From NCBI RefSeq assembly GCF_024139115.2, contig NW_026942880.1:213328-277327 (forward strand): a DNA stretch of 64,000 nt, written 5' to 3'. Positions 22,147 to 32,373 of the stretch are shown piece after piece (the stretch's first letter is position 1; each line of letters begins with the position of its first letter). The notes below the pieces were generated by a model that worked only from the letters and a program-made list of their open reading frames with translations, was not told where the DNA came from and did not search any database. Made by a program: the position numbers and the translations under genes. The DNA is from Armigeres subalbatus (taxonomy: Eukaryota > Arthropoda > Insecta > Diptera > Culicidae).

Positions 22147-23279
22147 TGAAACAAAGGTCTACCGGAATATCAGACCGAAGTCCCGAGTAGCTGAAGGAAT
22201 GCGCACAAAACTGAATCAAGACAATGTTGTTTGAAATTTTACATTATTTATTGACACTTTACTTCCCCATACTTCCTTCCTTCTCTTCCTGCACTCTACT
22301 TTCCTACCTCTTTCTTTTCATCTTTGTCTTACATCTGCGTAATACTACTCACGTTGAACCACGAACCCCGTTTGCCTCGGCGCCGTCGTCCCCTAGTCGA
22401 CGCGAACAGTGTCGCGTTGGTACAGCTACCGCATTGTTTCACTTCGCGCCGCATGCTCGACGCGAATGTCATCAGCGGGTCAAAGCTCGTCAGCTCCGGC
22501 TCGTTGTTGTTCCAGCGATATTCACACGGCCACTTGTCGCGCCGCCAGGACCGTTGGCCGATGCTGCGATTTCTTGCCCCTCGAGAACGATGAACCTACG
22601 AGTGCCTTCACGCCCTGATCGAGAGAACAGGTCAAAGAAAAAGCCCCTATCGCGGGGCTTTCGCTTCTCATGAAATCGCGTACTTCGTTGCGTGACCAGT
22701 GTTCTGCCTAAAACGTATCTCGGAAGACTTTGGTTGATGGACCGAACGTCCACCGGCACAAGGATTGTCGACAAAGAGCGTGGTTTGCGTCAACTGCAAA
22801 ATGGCGGAAAATCCAGTTAGGGTGGTTCGCATAATCGTCTAGAAACTCGAACTCACCTTTTAACAGCTTTCTAACTCTTGACGCCAAACTCCTTTCCAAT
22901 TGTTGTTTAATCAATTTACTATCGTGCAGTTATTGAGAATGTTCACGCTTCACTCGTGCTGCTTACGTTGTAGGTTCACAATTTCGTTCAGACGATCCGA
23001 GATCAATTGCAGAGTGTCTCTCGAACTAAGACGAACTGATTTTCACCAGTTTTGTTCCTCGCTCGTATCTGACCGTGCAACGTTTTGGAGCGAGTGGCGG
23101 CAACCGATGAGACCACTATCTTCCCTCTCACCTCGGCGGCGTCGATCTCTCCGATCAATTCGTCTGGGTTTGATGTCGTGCCTCAAGTGGCCGTCGGTGC
23201 ATATCTCCTAGCTGTGTGTGTGTGTGAGTGTGGCGCTTCTCTCAACACGCTTTCTTTTCTCTTCTCGTCTATCAGTCTA
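22147..23279 (-). other. Probable LTR and flank of gypsy relic 2, edges unresolved
   Basis: This lies between the primer-binding site of relic 2 and the pol end of relic 1, so it should contain the 5' LTR of relic 2 and perhaps the remains of the 3' LTR of relic 1. It holds pyrimidine-rich and CGC-rich tracts and a GTGTGTGTG run near 23215. I could not find a repeated LTR pair. Confidence 0.4.
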
Positions 23280-23499
23280 TCATCAAGATCGTCGGGCTAT
23301 GTTGGTGAATCGCTGTTTCATTGATTATCTGCTTGAGGCGTGATGGGTTCGAGGTGGCGTAGATGAACAGGGTTTACTATTGGCTCGCAGAGCTTTTTTA
23401 ATTTAGGTTTCAACGTTGGTATTTTGACTATCAATATAATTTCAAACAACCATATTCGTTAAAAACAAACGTATACTAACACCACCCAAGTTCTCATTG

Positions 23500-24250
23500 C
23501 TCTTACCTCACTTTTGTACCATACCAGATCACCTAGAGTACCTACTCCCGATTTTCTCTTGCTTCTCCGCGCTATCTTCTTTAGCTTGCCCTGTCATATC
23601 GAAATGAACTCTTCTACCACCTTCTTTACAGGTTTCAGGTTGCTCTCTAAATCGGTTCTTGGTACAAAATTGAATATTCTACTTGAGGAGTACAGCCTAT
23701 CGCCTGACTGTAACTTGCGATAGCTGTATAGGAACATCTCTACAATCTGAGAAAGTTTCATTTGACTAAACTTTGGATCGATCAAAAGCTTTTAATTCCA
23801 TTTTGACGTTTGTACTGCTCTTTCCGGAGACCATTACTCTCCGGCGAGTATGGTGGACTTTTACTAATTTTATCTTTAACGAATTGCGTATTTGAGAAAA
23901 GCATGACTATTAAACGGTGGACCGTTGTCCGTTGCAATCGTATCACATTTACCGAAAATTCTGAAAATCGAGTTCAACAGTCAATCAAAGCATCAGAATC
24001 CGTTCGATTCATTATTTTAGCATCAATCCATTTAGAATATGCATCGACCAAGATCAAGAATGTATTCCCATTCATGTGAAAGAAATCGTAATGCTCTCAA
24101 ACGGCCTGCCGGCCATGACGAATATTCTTTTTAACCGCTCTACCGGTACTACTACACACTGAACATCTCTTAACAAATTCCTCAATATTTCTATCCAGGC
24201 CTTGCCAAAACACATATCTACGAGCTGCCTGTTTCATTCGAACAACTCCG
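23500..24250 (-). pseudogene. Ty3/gypsy integrase, broken
   Basis: Readable across frames: the zinc-binding end (RYVFWQGLDRNIEEFVKRCS then VC), the catalytic core boxes LVDAYSKWIDAK, TDNGPPFNSHAF and SPPYSPESNG (the DDE acids), and the downstream FNFVPRTDLESNLKPVKK and GDLVWYKSE. The frame changes several times and at least one stop occurs, so no enzyme can be made. Confidence 0.8.
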
Positions 24251-24483
24251 AGATGACCCCATCAACAACTCTAAGACACCAACTGACTACTTGGAACAAC
24301 TATCTTTTCAGAGAATAGTATGCAGTCTTCATACAACGACATTGATCATTGGTTTTGAAGTAAAATTTCAATTCAACGCACCACACCTCATTCCATCCAT
24401 CTCTCACGCAACTAAAAGCTTTCTCATGAACGGATCTTGTTGAGTTTCTGTACCAATCGTTTCAAGATCTACTTGGTAACTCC

Positions 24484-24672
24484 TCAGTCCTCACTTACAC
24501 ACAATAGTTCAGCTACATCTGAATCGACCTCTGTTTCACCAATAACTGGTAATCGGCTCAATGCATCTGCATTTGGAATTTTCGTTCCTTTCCGATACAG
24601 TATATCAAAGATTGATATGATATACGCGTACTTTGAATCTAGCTGCTGCGAGTGGAAGATGCCTTTCTTCAA
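24484..24672 (-). pseudogene. Ty3/gypsy RNase H / connection fragment
   Basis: LYRKGTKIPNADALSRLP is the diagnostic segment between RNase H and integrase in Ty3/gypsy Pol. It lies correctly between RT and integrase of relic 1. Confidence 0.8.
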
Positions 24673-24899
24673 ATTGAAAATACTAGCTAACGCTATTATC
24701 AGTCACCACAGTGAACTTTTTCCATATATGTCTTGAAAACCTAGTCAATCCAAACACAACAGCCAAAGCCTCCCGATGGATGTTTGGTGCTTCTTCTCCG
24801 CCACAGAAGAGTACTAGACACGTAAAATACTGCTTTCCTTACATTGAACGTGGCACAACACTTCCAACCCTTCTGAACGAGTCACACACTATGACAATC

Positions 24900-25560
24900 G
24901 GTAAGTCCGGATTGTATAGTTCCAACAAATTGTAACTCAACAAAGCTTACACTCAGTGAACACTCGCTCACACTCATCGTTCCATACGTATCGATTTCTT
25001 CTTCAATAACCATCATGGACTGAGTCTCACAGAGATTAGTACGAACTTTGAGTAGTAATTAATCATTCCCAGAAAAGATTTCAATTGAGTATCATTCTTT
25101 GGTCTGGGTGCGTCAACTATCGCGCGAATTTTTCCTTCTGATGGTCTCAACCTGCTTCGGACACTTCATGTCCGAGATACTGAATATTCATAACAAGAAA
25201 CTCACTCTTGGATTTTAGCAATTAATCCTTCGATGGAATTACTACCAAGCAAAATATCATCTAAATAGAACAACATATCTACCCTTGCAAAATCTCATCC
25301 ATCACTCTCGGAATGTGGATGCTGCACTAGTACCTAAACGGCAATCTCTGAATGCATAATCCTATGTGTATTAATCACTAAATACCCTCGATTCCTTCGA
25401 GATCTTATTTGCATGTATGCGCCCTGCAAATCTATTTTCAAATACCGATAGCCACCATCAACTGTGCAAACACATCATTAATATTCGGTAACGGATAATG
25501 TTCATGCATATCATTTTGTTCGCTGTTACCTTACAATCCATACATATACGTACACTACCA
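24900..25560 (-). pseudogene. Ty3/gypsy reverse transcriptase, heavily decayed
   Basis: The catalytic box FYLDDILLGSN is readable on the minus strand at about 25283-25245. Flanking RT boxes are present only as short in-frame scraps separated by indels. Confidence 0.7.
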
Positions 25561-25848
25561 TCTGCTTTGGGTAAACCACTATAGGTGATGCCCACTCACT
25601 GTGCTTCACCGGCACTAGTATATTCTCTCGCGAGCCTGTCGATCTCCTCCGAAACCTTCTCACGTAAAATGTGGCACCTCATAGGGTTTATAGAAAGTAG
25701 GCCTTGCATCTTCTTTCAAATGTATGTTCGCTTCAAATTTACTCATTGGCTGCTCAAGGTTCTGTGAAAACACATCCTGATACTTTGATTTTAACTCTGT
25801 TATCAACGTATTTCACACTTTCAACCGTTTATCTGCCCGCATACAGAA

Positions 25849-26043
25849 TCACTCACGCCATTCACGATCAAATGTCGCCATCCGGATACGGCATCCAACC
25901 AGTCCCTCCCATGAGAGGAAAAACTTTCTTTCACTATCGACTACTATGACGCTCAGCGAATACAAACTACCATCATCATCTAACATGAGCTCGAATGAAC
26001 CCACAATCTTCAGAATGTTACCCGATATTACACTCAGTTTCAC
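25849..26043 (-). pseudogene. Ty3/gypsy protease C-terminal region
   Basis: SLYSLSVIVVDSERKFFLSW, then EGLVGCRIRM. The LLGRDWL-type motif expected at the end of the protease is recognisable but altered. It lies between gag and RT of relic 1. Confidence 0.6.
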
Positions 26044-26199
26044 TACACTTTTCTCTAACGCAAATTCGAAAAATACTTTTGATAATCAATTTTATTTATA
26101 ACCGTACACAGCTCCTGAGTCTACCTCAAAGTTTAGCCACTTACCTTCTAGTCAGATCTTTTAAATAGAGGCAAACTGGTCACCAGGTTGAGGTTGTTC

Positions 26200-27060
26200 C
26201 CATGGTTTGCGTCGTCACGCCGTTCTCGTCGCTTCGTCCTCGTCACTGTTAGCGCCGTTCATATTGGGTTTGCTCCAGCGTTTCTCGCGATGTGTCCTTT
26301 TTCGAGCAATTGAAACACCGGATGGTGCGTCGTCCACGTCCCCGTGTTTTCTTGAATTGATCTTTCTCTCAGGCTTCCTTGTCTGCCTTGCTGTTGTTCT
26401 CGGCCACGTGATTTTGATCTGCTTCCTCGGATAACACTTCTCTGTGATGCGGTTTGCAAACTCCTGTTTTCCTTCATCTTCATCTGGTCTGTTCGATTTG
26501 TTCCAGATTCTTGTCTCGTGACAGCTTCATCGAATATCATTCGTCGGCACTATTCATTAGCTCACCTTGGATTTTGGCATTTCGGAGACAGCGATGAATT
26601 TGTCTCTCAGTGCCTTGTCCAGATACACTCCAAAAATACGGTATTTCGAGTGCTTGCAACTCGACAGCATAATCGCCACCTTTTCCTTTTCCCTCTGGTT
26701 TCGTTTGAAGAACTCGACAGATTGCGCTATGCGTTCTTCTTTGGGCTAAAGTACGATTTCAGCTTTCGATGACCACGTGGTACGTCACGTCCTTATGAGT
26801 CTGCGGATACAACAACTGTTGCAATTTTTGGCACGCAGGCAATCCAATAAATCAATGAGCTTCCGCTTGTAAACGTCGTCTTTGATGTCGTTTAGCTCGA
26901 AAAACTCAGCTCGTTCCAGGTAATCATCAAAGTCGGCACGGAACGAAATTTTCCAGTGTACCGATGAGTTTCGCGCTTGCATTTCCTGTTGCAGGCGTAC
27001 CAGCACTCGGCGTGCCAGCACTCACTTCTCGATCACGTGTTTGTTAACCACTATCGGCAC
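26200..27060 (-). pseudogene. gag: Ty3/gypsy Gag of relic 1
   Basis: The N-terminal part (27021-26785) reads FRADFDDYLERAEFFELNDI, similar to the start of gypsy Gag. Near 26320-26260 a zinc knuckle, CFNCSKKGHIARN, is visible, but the fourth ligand Cys is replaced. Frames are broken between the two. Confidence 0.7.
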
Positions 27061-27091
27061 TCACTGACGGTAACTCACGCGTTCAACACAA

Positions 27092-27111
27092 CTTTTTCAC
27101 TCTCGTCGCCA
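27092..27111 (-). other. Primer-binding site of gypsy relic 1
   Basis: On the minus strand: TGGCGACGAGAGTGAAAAAG, two bases downstream of the LTR end (TTTGACA). TGGCGAC-type sites are used by Ty3/gypsy elements primed by a non-Lys tRNA, so relics 1 and 2 belong to different lineages. Confidence 0.65.
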
Positions 27112-27112
27112 A

Positions 27113-27342
27113 TGTCAAATTGGTAGTGGATCCAAGCTTCTCCACAGATCCTTTAACTACAATCTTTATTGGGTGACGTCCAAACAGGAAAGGATATCGT
27201 ACATATCTTCGCTATTTATACAAATACAAACGGATATCAATATTCATAATAATTTACGACTATCAAGATACTTATCCCATACCTATGTTATCTAGAGCAA
27301 TTGACGGGGATACAACTATTTAACAGTCACTTGAGTCCAACA
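27113..27342 (-). repeat. 5' LTR of gypsy relic 1
   Basis: About 230 bp, starting TGTTGGACTCAAG and ending TTTGACA on the minus strand, so TG...CA ends. It contains a promoter-like TATAAATAGC (reverse complement at 27211-27220) and a polyadenylation signal AATAAAGATT (reverse complement at 27161-27170) in the correct order. The left edge adjoins the primer-binding site; the right edge adjoins the satellite without any unique spacer. Confidence 0.75.
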
Positions 27343-30300
27343 AGTCTCGTAGAAACAATTATGCTTCGAAATCAACAAGTCTGTAGACACCAACAAGTCT
27401 CATGCTTCGAGACCAACAAATCTCTTGCTTCGAGACCAACAATCTCGTAGCAACCCAACAAGTCTCATGCTTGAGACCAACAAGTCTCATGCTTGCATCA
27501 CAAGTCTCATGCTTCGAGACCAACAAGTCTCATGCTTCAGAAACCAACAAGTCTCTAGCTTTGAGACCACAAGTCTCATGTAGACACCTAGTCTCATGCT
27601 TAGACACCAACAAGTCTCATGCTTCGAGACCAACAAGTCTCATGCTTCGAGACCAACAAGTCTCATGCTTCGAGACCAACAAGTCTGATGCTTCGAGACC
27701 AACAAGTCTCATGCTTCGAGACCAACAAGTCTCATGCTTCAGACCAACAAGTCTCATCTTGAGACCAACAAGTCTCATGCTTCAGAAACCAACAAGTCTC
27801 ATGCTTGGGAAAACAAGTCTCATGCTTGACACCAACAAGTCTCATGCTTAGACACCAAAAGTCTCATGCTTGAGATCAACAAGTCTCATGCTTCGAGATC
27901 AACAAGTCTCATGCTTCGAGACCAACAAGTCTCATGCTTCGAGACCAACAGTCTCATGCTTCGAGACCAACAAGTCCCATGCTTGACACCAACAAGTCTG
28001 ATGCTTCGAGACCAACAAGTTTCATTAGCACACCAACAGTCTCATGCTTCGAGACCAACAAGTCTCATGCTTCGAGACCAACAAGTCTCATGCTTAGACA
28101 CCAACAAGTCTCTTGCTTCGAGACCAACAAGTCTCATGCTTAGACAACAACAAGTCTCATGCTTCGAGACCAACAAGTCTCATGCTTAGACACCAGCAAG
28201 TCTCATGCAGACACCAACAAGTCTCATGCTTAGACACCAACAAGTCTCATGCTTCGAGGCCAACAAGTCTCATGCTTCGAGATCATCAAGTCTCATGTAA
28301 CACCAACAAGTCTCATGCTTCGAGACCAACAAGTCTCATGCTTAGACACCAACAAGTCTCATGCTTCGAGACCAACAAGTCTCATGCTTCGAGACCAACA
28401 AGTCTAATGCTTAGACACCAACAGATCTCATGCTTCAGGACCAACAAGTCTCATGCTTAGACACCAACAAGTCTCATGTTTCGAGACCAACAAGTCTCAT
28501 GCTTCGAGACCAACAAGTCTCATGCTTCGAGACCAACAAGTCTCGTGCTTCGAGACCAACAAGTCTCATGCTTAGACACCAATAAGTCTCATGCCTAAAC
28601 ACCAACAAGTCTCATGCTTAGACATCAACAATTCTCATGCTTCGAGACCAACAAGTCTCATGCTTCGACACCAAGTCTCTTAACCGACACAAGTCTCATG
28701 CTTAGACACCAACAAGTCTCATGCTTCGAGACCAACAGTCTCATGCTTAGACCAACAAGTATCATGCTTCGAGACCAACAATTATAATGCTTAGACACCA
28801 ACAAGTCTCATGCTTCGAGACCAGCAGTCTCATGCTTCGAGACCAATAAGTCTCATGCTTCGAGAAACAAGTCTCATGCTTGACATCAACAAGTCTCATG
28901 CTTCGAGACCAACAAGTCTCATGCTTAGACACCAACAAGTCTCATGCGAGAACCAACAAGTCTCATCCTTCGAGACCATTAAGTCTGATGCTTCAGACCA
29001 ACAAGTCTCATGCTTCGAGACCAACAAGTCTCATGCTTAGACATAACAAGTCTCATGCTTCGAGACCAACAAGTCTCATGCTTAGACACCAACAAGTCTC
29101 ATGCTTCGAGACCAACAAGTCTCATGCTTAGACACCAACAAGTCTCATGCTTCGAGACCAACAAGTCTCATGCATCGAGACCAACAAGTCTTATGCTTAG
29201 ACACCGACAAGTCTCATGCTTCGAGACCAGCAAGTCTCATGCTTAGACACCAACAAGTCTCATGCTTCGAGACCAACAAGTCTAATGCTTAGACACCAAC
29301 AAGTCTCATGCATCGAGACCAACAAGTCTCATGCTTGAGACAAACAAGTCTCATGCTTAGACACCAACAAGTCTCTGCTGAGACCAACAAGTCTCATGCT
29401 TAGACAACAAAGTCTCTAGCAGGAGACCAACAAGTCTCATGCTTCGAGACCAACAAGTCTTATGCTTCTACACCAACAAGTCTCATGCTTAGACACCAAC
29501 AAGTCTCATGCTTCAGACCAAATCTCATGCTGAGACCAACAAGTCTCATGCTTGAGACCAACAAGTCTCATGCTTCAGAGACCAACAAGTCTCATGCTTG
29601 AGACACAAACAATCTCATGCTTCAGACCAACAAATCTCATGCTTAGACACCAACAAGTCTCATGCTTCGAGACCAACAAGTCTCATACTTCGAGACCAAC
29701 AAGTCTCATGTCTTAGACACCAAGTCTCATGCTTAGACAGAACAAGTCTCATGCTTGAACACCAACAAGTCTCATGCTTCAGACCAACAAGTCCAATGCC
29801 AGAGACCAACAAGTCTGATGCTTCGAGACCAACAAACCTCATGCTTCAGAACCAACAAGCCTCATGCTTCAGACCAACAAGTCTCATGCTTCAGACCAAC
29901 AAGTCTCTAGCTGAGACCAACAAGTCTGATGCTTCGAGACCAACAAGTCTCATGCTTGAGACCTACAAGTCTCCATGCTTCGAGACCAACAAGTCTCTTC
30001 TTGAGACCAACAAGTCTCATGCTTGAGACCAAAAGTCTGATGCTTCTGGACCAACAAGTCTCATGCTTCGAGATCAATAGTCTCATGCTTCGAGACCAAC
30101 AAGTCTCATGCTTGACAAACAAGTCTCATGCTTCGAGACCAACAAGTCTCATGCTTCGAGACCATCAAGTCTCATGCTTCGAGACCACAAGTCTCATGCT
30201 TCAGTCCAACAAGTCTCATGCTTCAGAGACCAACAAGTCTCATGCTTAGACACCAACAAGTCTCATGCTTGAGACACCAACAAGTCTCATGCTGAGACAC

Positions 30301-30890
30301 CACAAGTCTCATGCTTCGAGACCAACGATCTCATGCTTCGAGACCAACAAGTCTCATGCTGCAATCTCGAGACCTAAGTCTATGCTTGAGACCAACAAGT
30401 CTGATGCTTCGAGACCAACAAGTCTCATCTTCGAGACCAACAAGTCTCATGCTTCAGACCAACAAGTCTGCTTAGCAACATCTCATGCTTGGACCAACAA
30501 GTCTCATGCTTGAGACCAACAAGTCTCATGCTTCGAGACCAACAAGTCTCATGCTTCAGGACCAACAAGTCTCATGCTTCGAGACCAACAAGTCTCATGC
30601 TTCGAGACCAACGTCTCGCTTCAGATAACACGTCTACTTGAGACCAACAGCTCATGCTTGAGACTAACAGTTCAGTCTCATGCTTGAGACCACATCATGC
30701 TTCGAGACCAACAAGTCTCATGCTTAGACAGTCATGCTCAGACCAAAATCTCATGCTTGAGACCAACAAGTCTCATGCTTGAGACTGTAAAGTCTCATGC
30801 TTCGAGACCAACAAGTCTCATGCTTCGAGACCAACAAGTCTCATGCATAGACACCAACAAGTCTCATGCTTCGAGACCAACAAGTCTAAT
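27343..30890. repeat. Satellite array 1: 23-bp unit, GTCTC-N7-GAGAC
   Basis: About 3.5 kb, or roughly 150 units, of a 23-bp monomer: AAGTCTCATGCTTCGAGACC then AAC. A second variant has AGACACC in place of CGAGACC and also keeps a 23-bp period. Each monomer is an interrupted dyad (GTCTC, 7-nt spacer, GAGAC); the second variant keeps a shorter dyad (GTCT...AGAC). Both variants are interspersed, and the edges are more degenerate. Because 3 x 23 = 69, the array creates long pseudo-ORFs with a 23-residue period; these are not genes. Confidence 0.95.
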
Positions 30891-31070
30891 TGTTTCGACT
30901 GAATTTTCTAGAAGCGGAACTACGAATGCTGCAGTTTCAGGGCAACTTTAACTAGAATATATTTTAAATTAGTTTTACATTTAGCGCATGAATAGGTATA
31001 GTTACTTACAAATCTTCAGTATTTGCTTCACCTGAATCCTCTCTTAGCTGGTAGCTTCTAGGTTATTCAT
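30891..31070. other. Short unique spacer
   Basis: Nothing recognised between the satellite and the tail of the RTE relic. Confidence 0.5.
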
Positions 31071-32348
31071 TCATTCATTTATTTAGTCTACATCTATACA
31101 GATAACACTGAATCAACAATGACAACATACACGTTCGAGGCCGCATCTCTCCATCCTCGAATACGCCCCACGCTCGCCAAGTCGTTCTGCACCTGTCGCC
31201 CATCTCGCTCGCTGCGCTCCACGTCGTCTCGTACCTGCCGGATCGCAAGCGAACACCATCTTCAGGGTTGCTGTCGCATTCTGCAACATGCCCTGCCCAT
31301 CGTACCTTCCGGCTTTAGCTACCTTCTGGATACTGGGTTCGCCGTAGAGCTGGCAGAGCTCATGGTTCATTCTTCGCCACCACACGTCTTCTTGTACACC
31401 GCCAAAGTGGTCCTGCACCCGTCTCTCAATACTCGGAGTGCTTGAAGTCCTCCTCGAGCATTGTCCATGTTTCATGTCCGTGAGGGACTACCGGTCTTAT
31501 TAACGTCTTGTACATGACACATTTGGTGCGGTGGGAATCTTTTCGACCGCAGTTTCTTCTGGAGCCCGTAGTAGGCCCGACTTACAGATGATGCGCCTTC
31601 GTTTTCACGACTAACGTTGTTGTCAGCCGTTAGCAGGATCCGAGGTAGACGAATTCCTCGACCACCTCGAAGGTATCCCCGTCTATCGAACGCTGCTTCC
31701 CAGGCGGACCCTGTCGCGCTCGGTTCCACCCACAAGCATGTACTTTGTCTTTGACGCATTCACCACCAGTCCAACTTTTGTTGCTTCACTTTCAGGCGGT
31801 GTACAGTTCTGCCACCTTTGCAAATTTCGACAATGTCCTGTCATCCGCGAAGCAAATATTGACTGGATCTGTTATCATTCCCCGGCTGTTAAACCCGGCT
31901 CTCCGCATGACACCTTCTGGCGCAATGTTGAACAACAGACACGAAAGTCCATCACCTTGTCCCGCGGCGATTCGAACTGGAGTTTCGCCCGAGATCTTCA
32001 CGTTTTGCACACCATCCACCGTTGCTTTGATCAGTCTAGTAAGCTTTCCAGGGAAGCTGTTCTCGTCCATAATTTTCCATAGCTCTACGCGGTCTATACT
32101 GTCGTATTCCGCCTTGAAATCAACGAACAGATGGTGCGTTGGGACCTGGTATTCACGGCATTTTTGAAGGATTTGCCAGTAAAGATCTGGTCCGTTGTCA
32201 GCGGCCGTCAAGCAAGCCGGCTGATAACTTCCCACGAACTCGTTCACTAATGGTGACAGACGACGGAAGATGATCGGATATCACTTTGTAGGCGGCATTA
32301 GGATGGTGATCGCTCGAAAGTTCTCACCTCCAAACGGCGTAACTTCCG
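31071..32348 (-). pseudogene. RTE-type LINE reverse transcriptase, frameshifted, ends at assembly gap
   Basis: Same family type as 2157-2944 but longer and more decayed. From the gap toward lower coordinates one reads the RT start (NEFVGSYQPA), box A (THHLFVDFKAEYDSIDRVEL, 32247-31792 region), AAGQGDGLSCLLFNIA and FADDRTLSKFA (the catalytic box with an altered third position). After frame shifts the C-terminal WRRMNHELCQLYGEPSI region follows (31475-31113). An (AATG)n/(AAAT)n tail is at 31071-31090. Several frameshifts make it inactive. The 5' portion runs into the N gap. Confidence 0.85.
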
Positions 32349-32373
32349 NNNNNNNNNNNNNNNNNNNNNNNNN
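32349..32373. other. Assembly gap (25 N)
   Basis: Twenty-five consecutive N. The length may be nominal. It lies inside the RTE relic, so sequence continuity between 32348 and 32374 is not guaranteed. Confidence 1.

Larger units (their letters stand above)
23280..27342 (-). mobile_element. Ty3/gypsy relic 1 (LTR, gag, protease, RT, RNase H, integrase)
   Basis: Minus-strand order is complete and canonical: LTR (27342-27113), primer-binding site (27111-27092), gag (about 27060-26200), protease (26043-25849), RT with FYLDDIL (about 25248-25283), RNase H end (24672-24484), integrase (about 24250-23500) and a C-terminal tail to about 23280. All frames are broken. The 3' LTR was not found. It abuts relic 2 on the left and the 23-bp satellite on the right. 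Confidence 0.85.

Noticed and set aside
27343..30890. CRISPR-like array
   Set aside because: Repeats are contiguous 23-mers with no unique spacers, and the host is a eukaryote.
27402..30951. Many plus-strand ORFs of 60-150 codons with SHASRPTSLMLRDQQVSCFE-type repeats
   Set aside because: They are a by-product of the 23-bp satellite period (three units = 69 nt = 23 codons). All frames are similarly open, and there is no start context or non-repeat domain.
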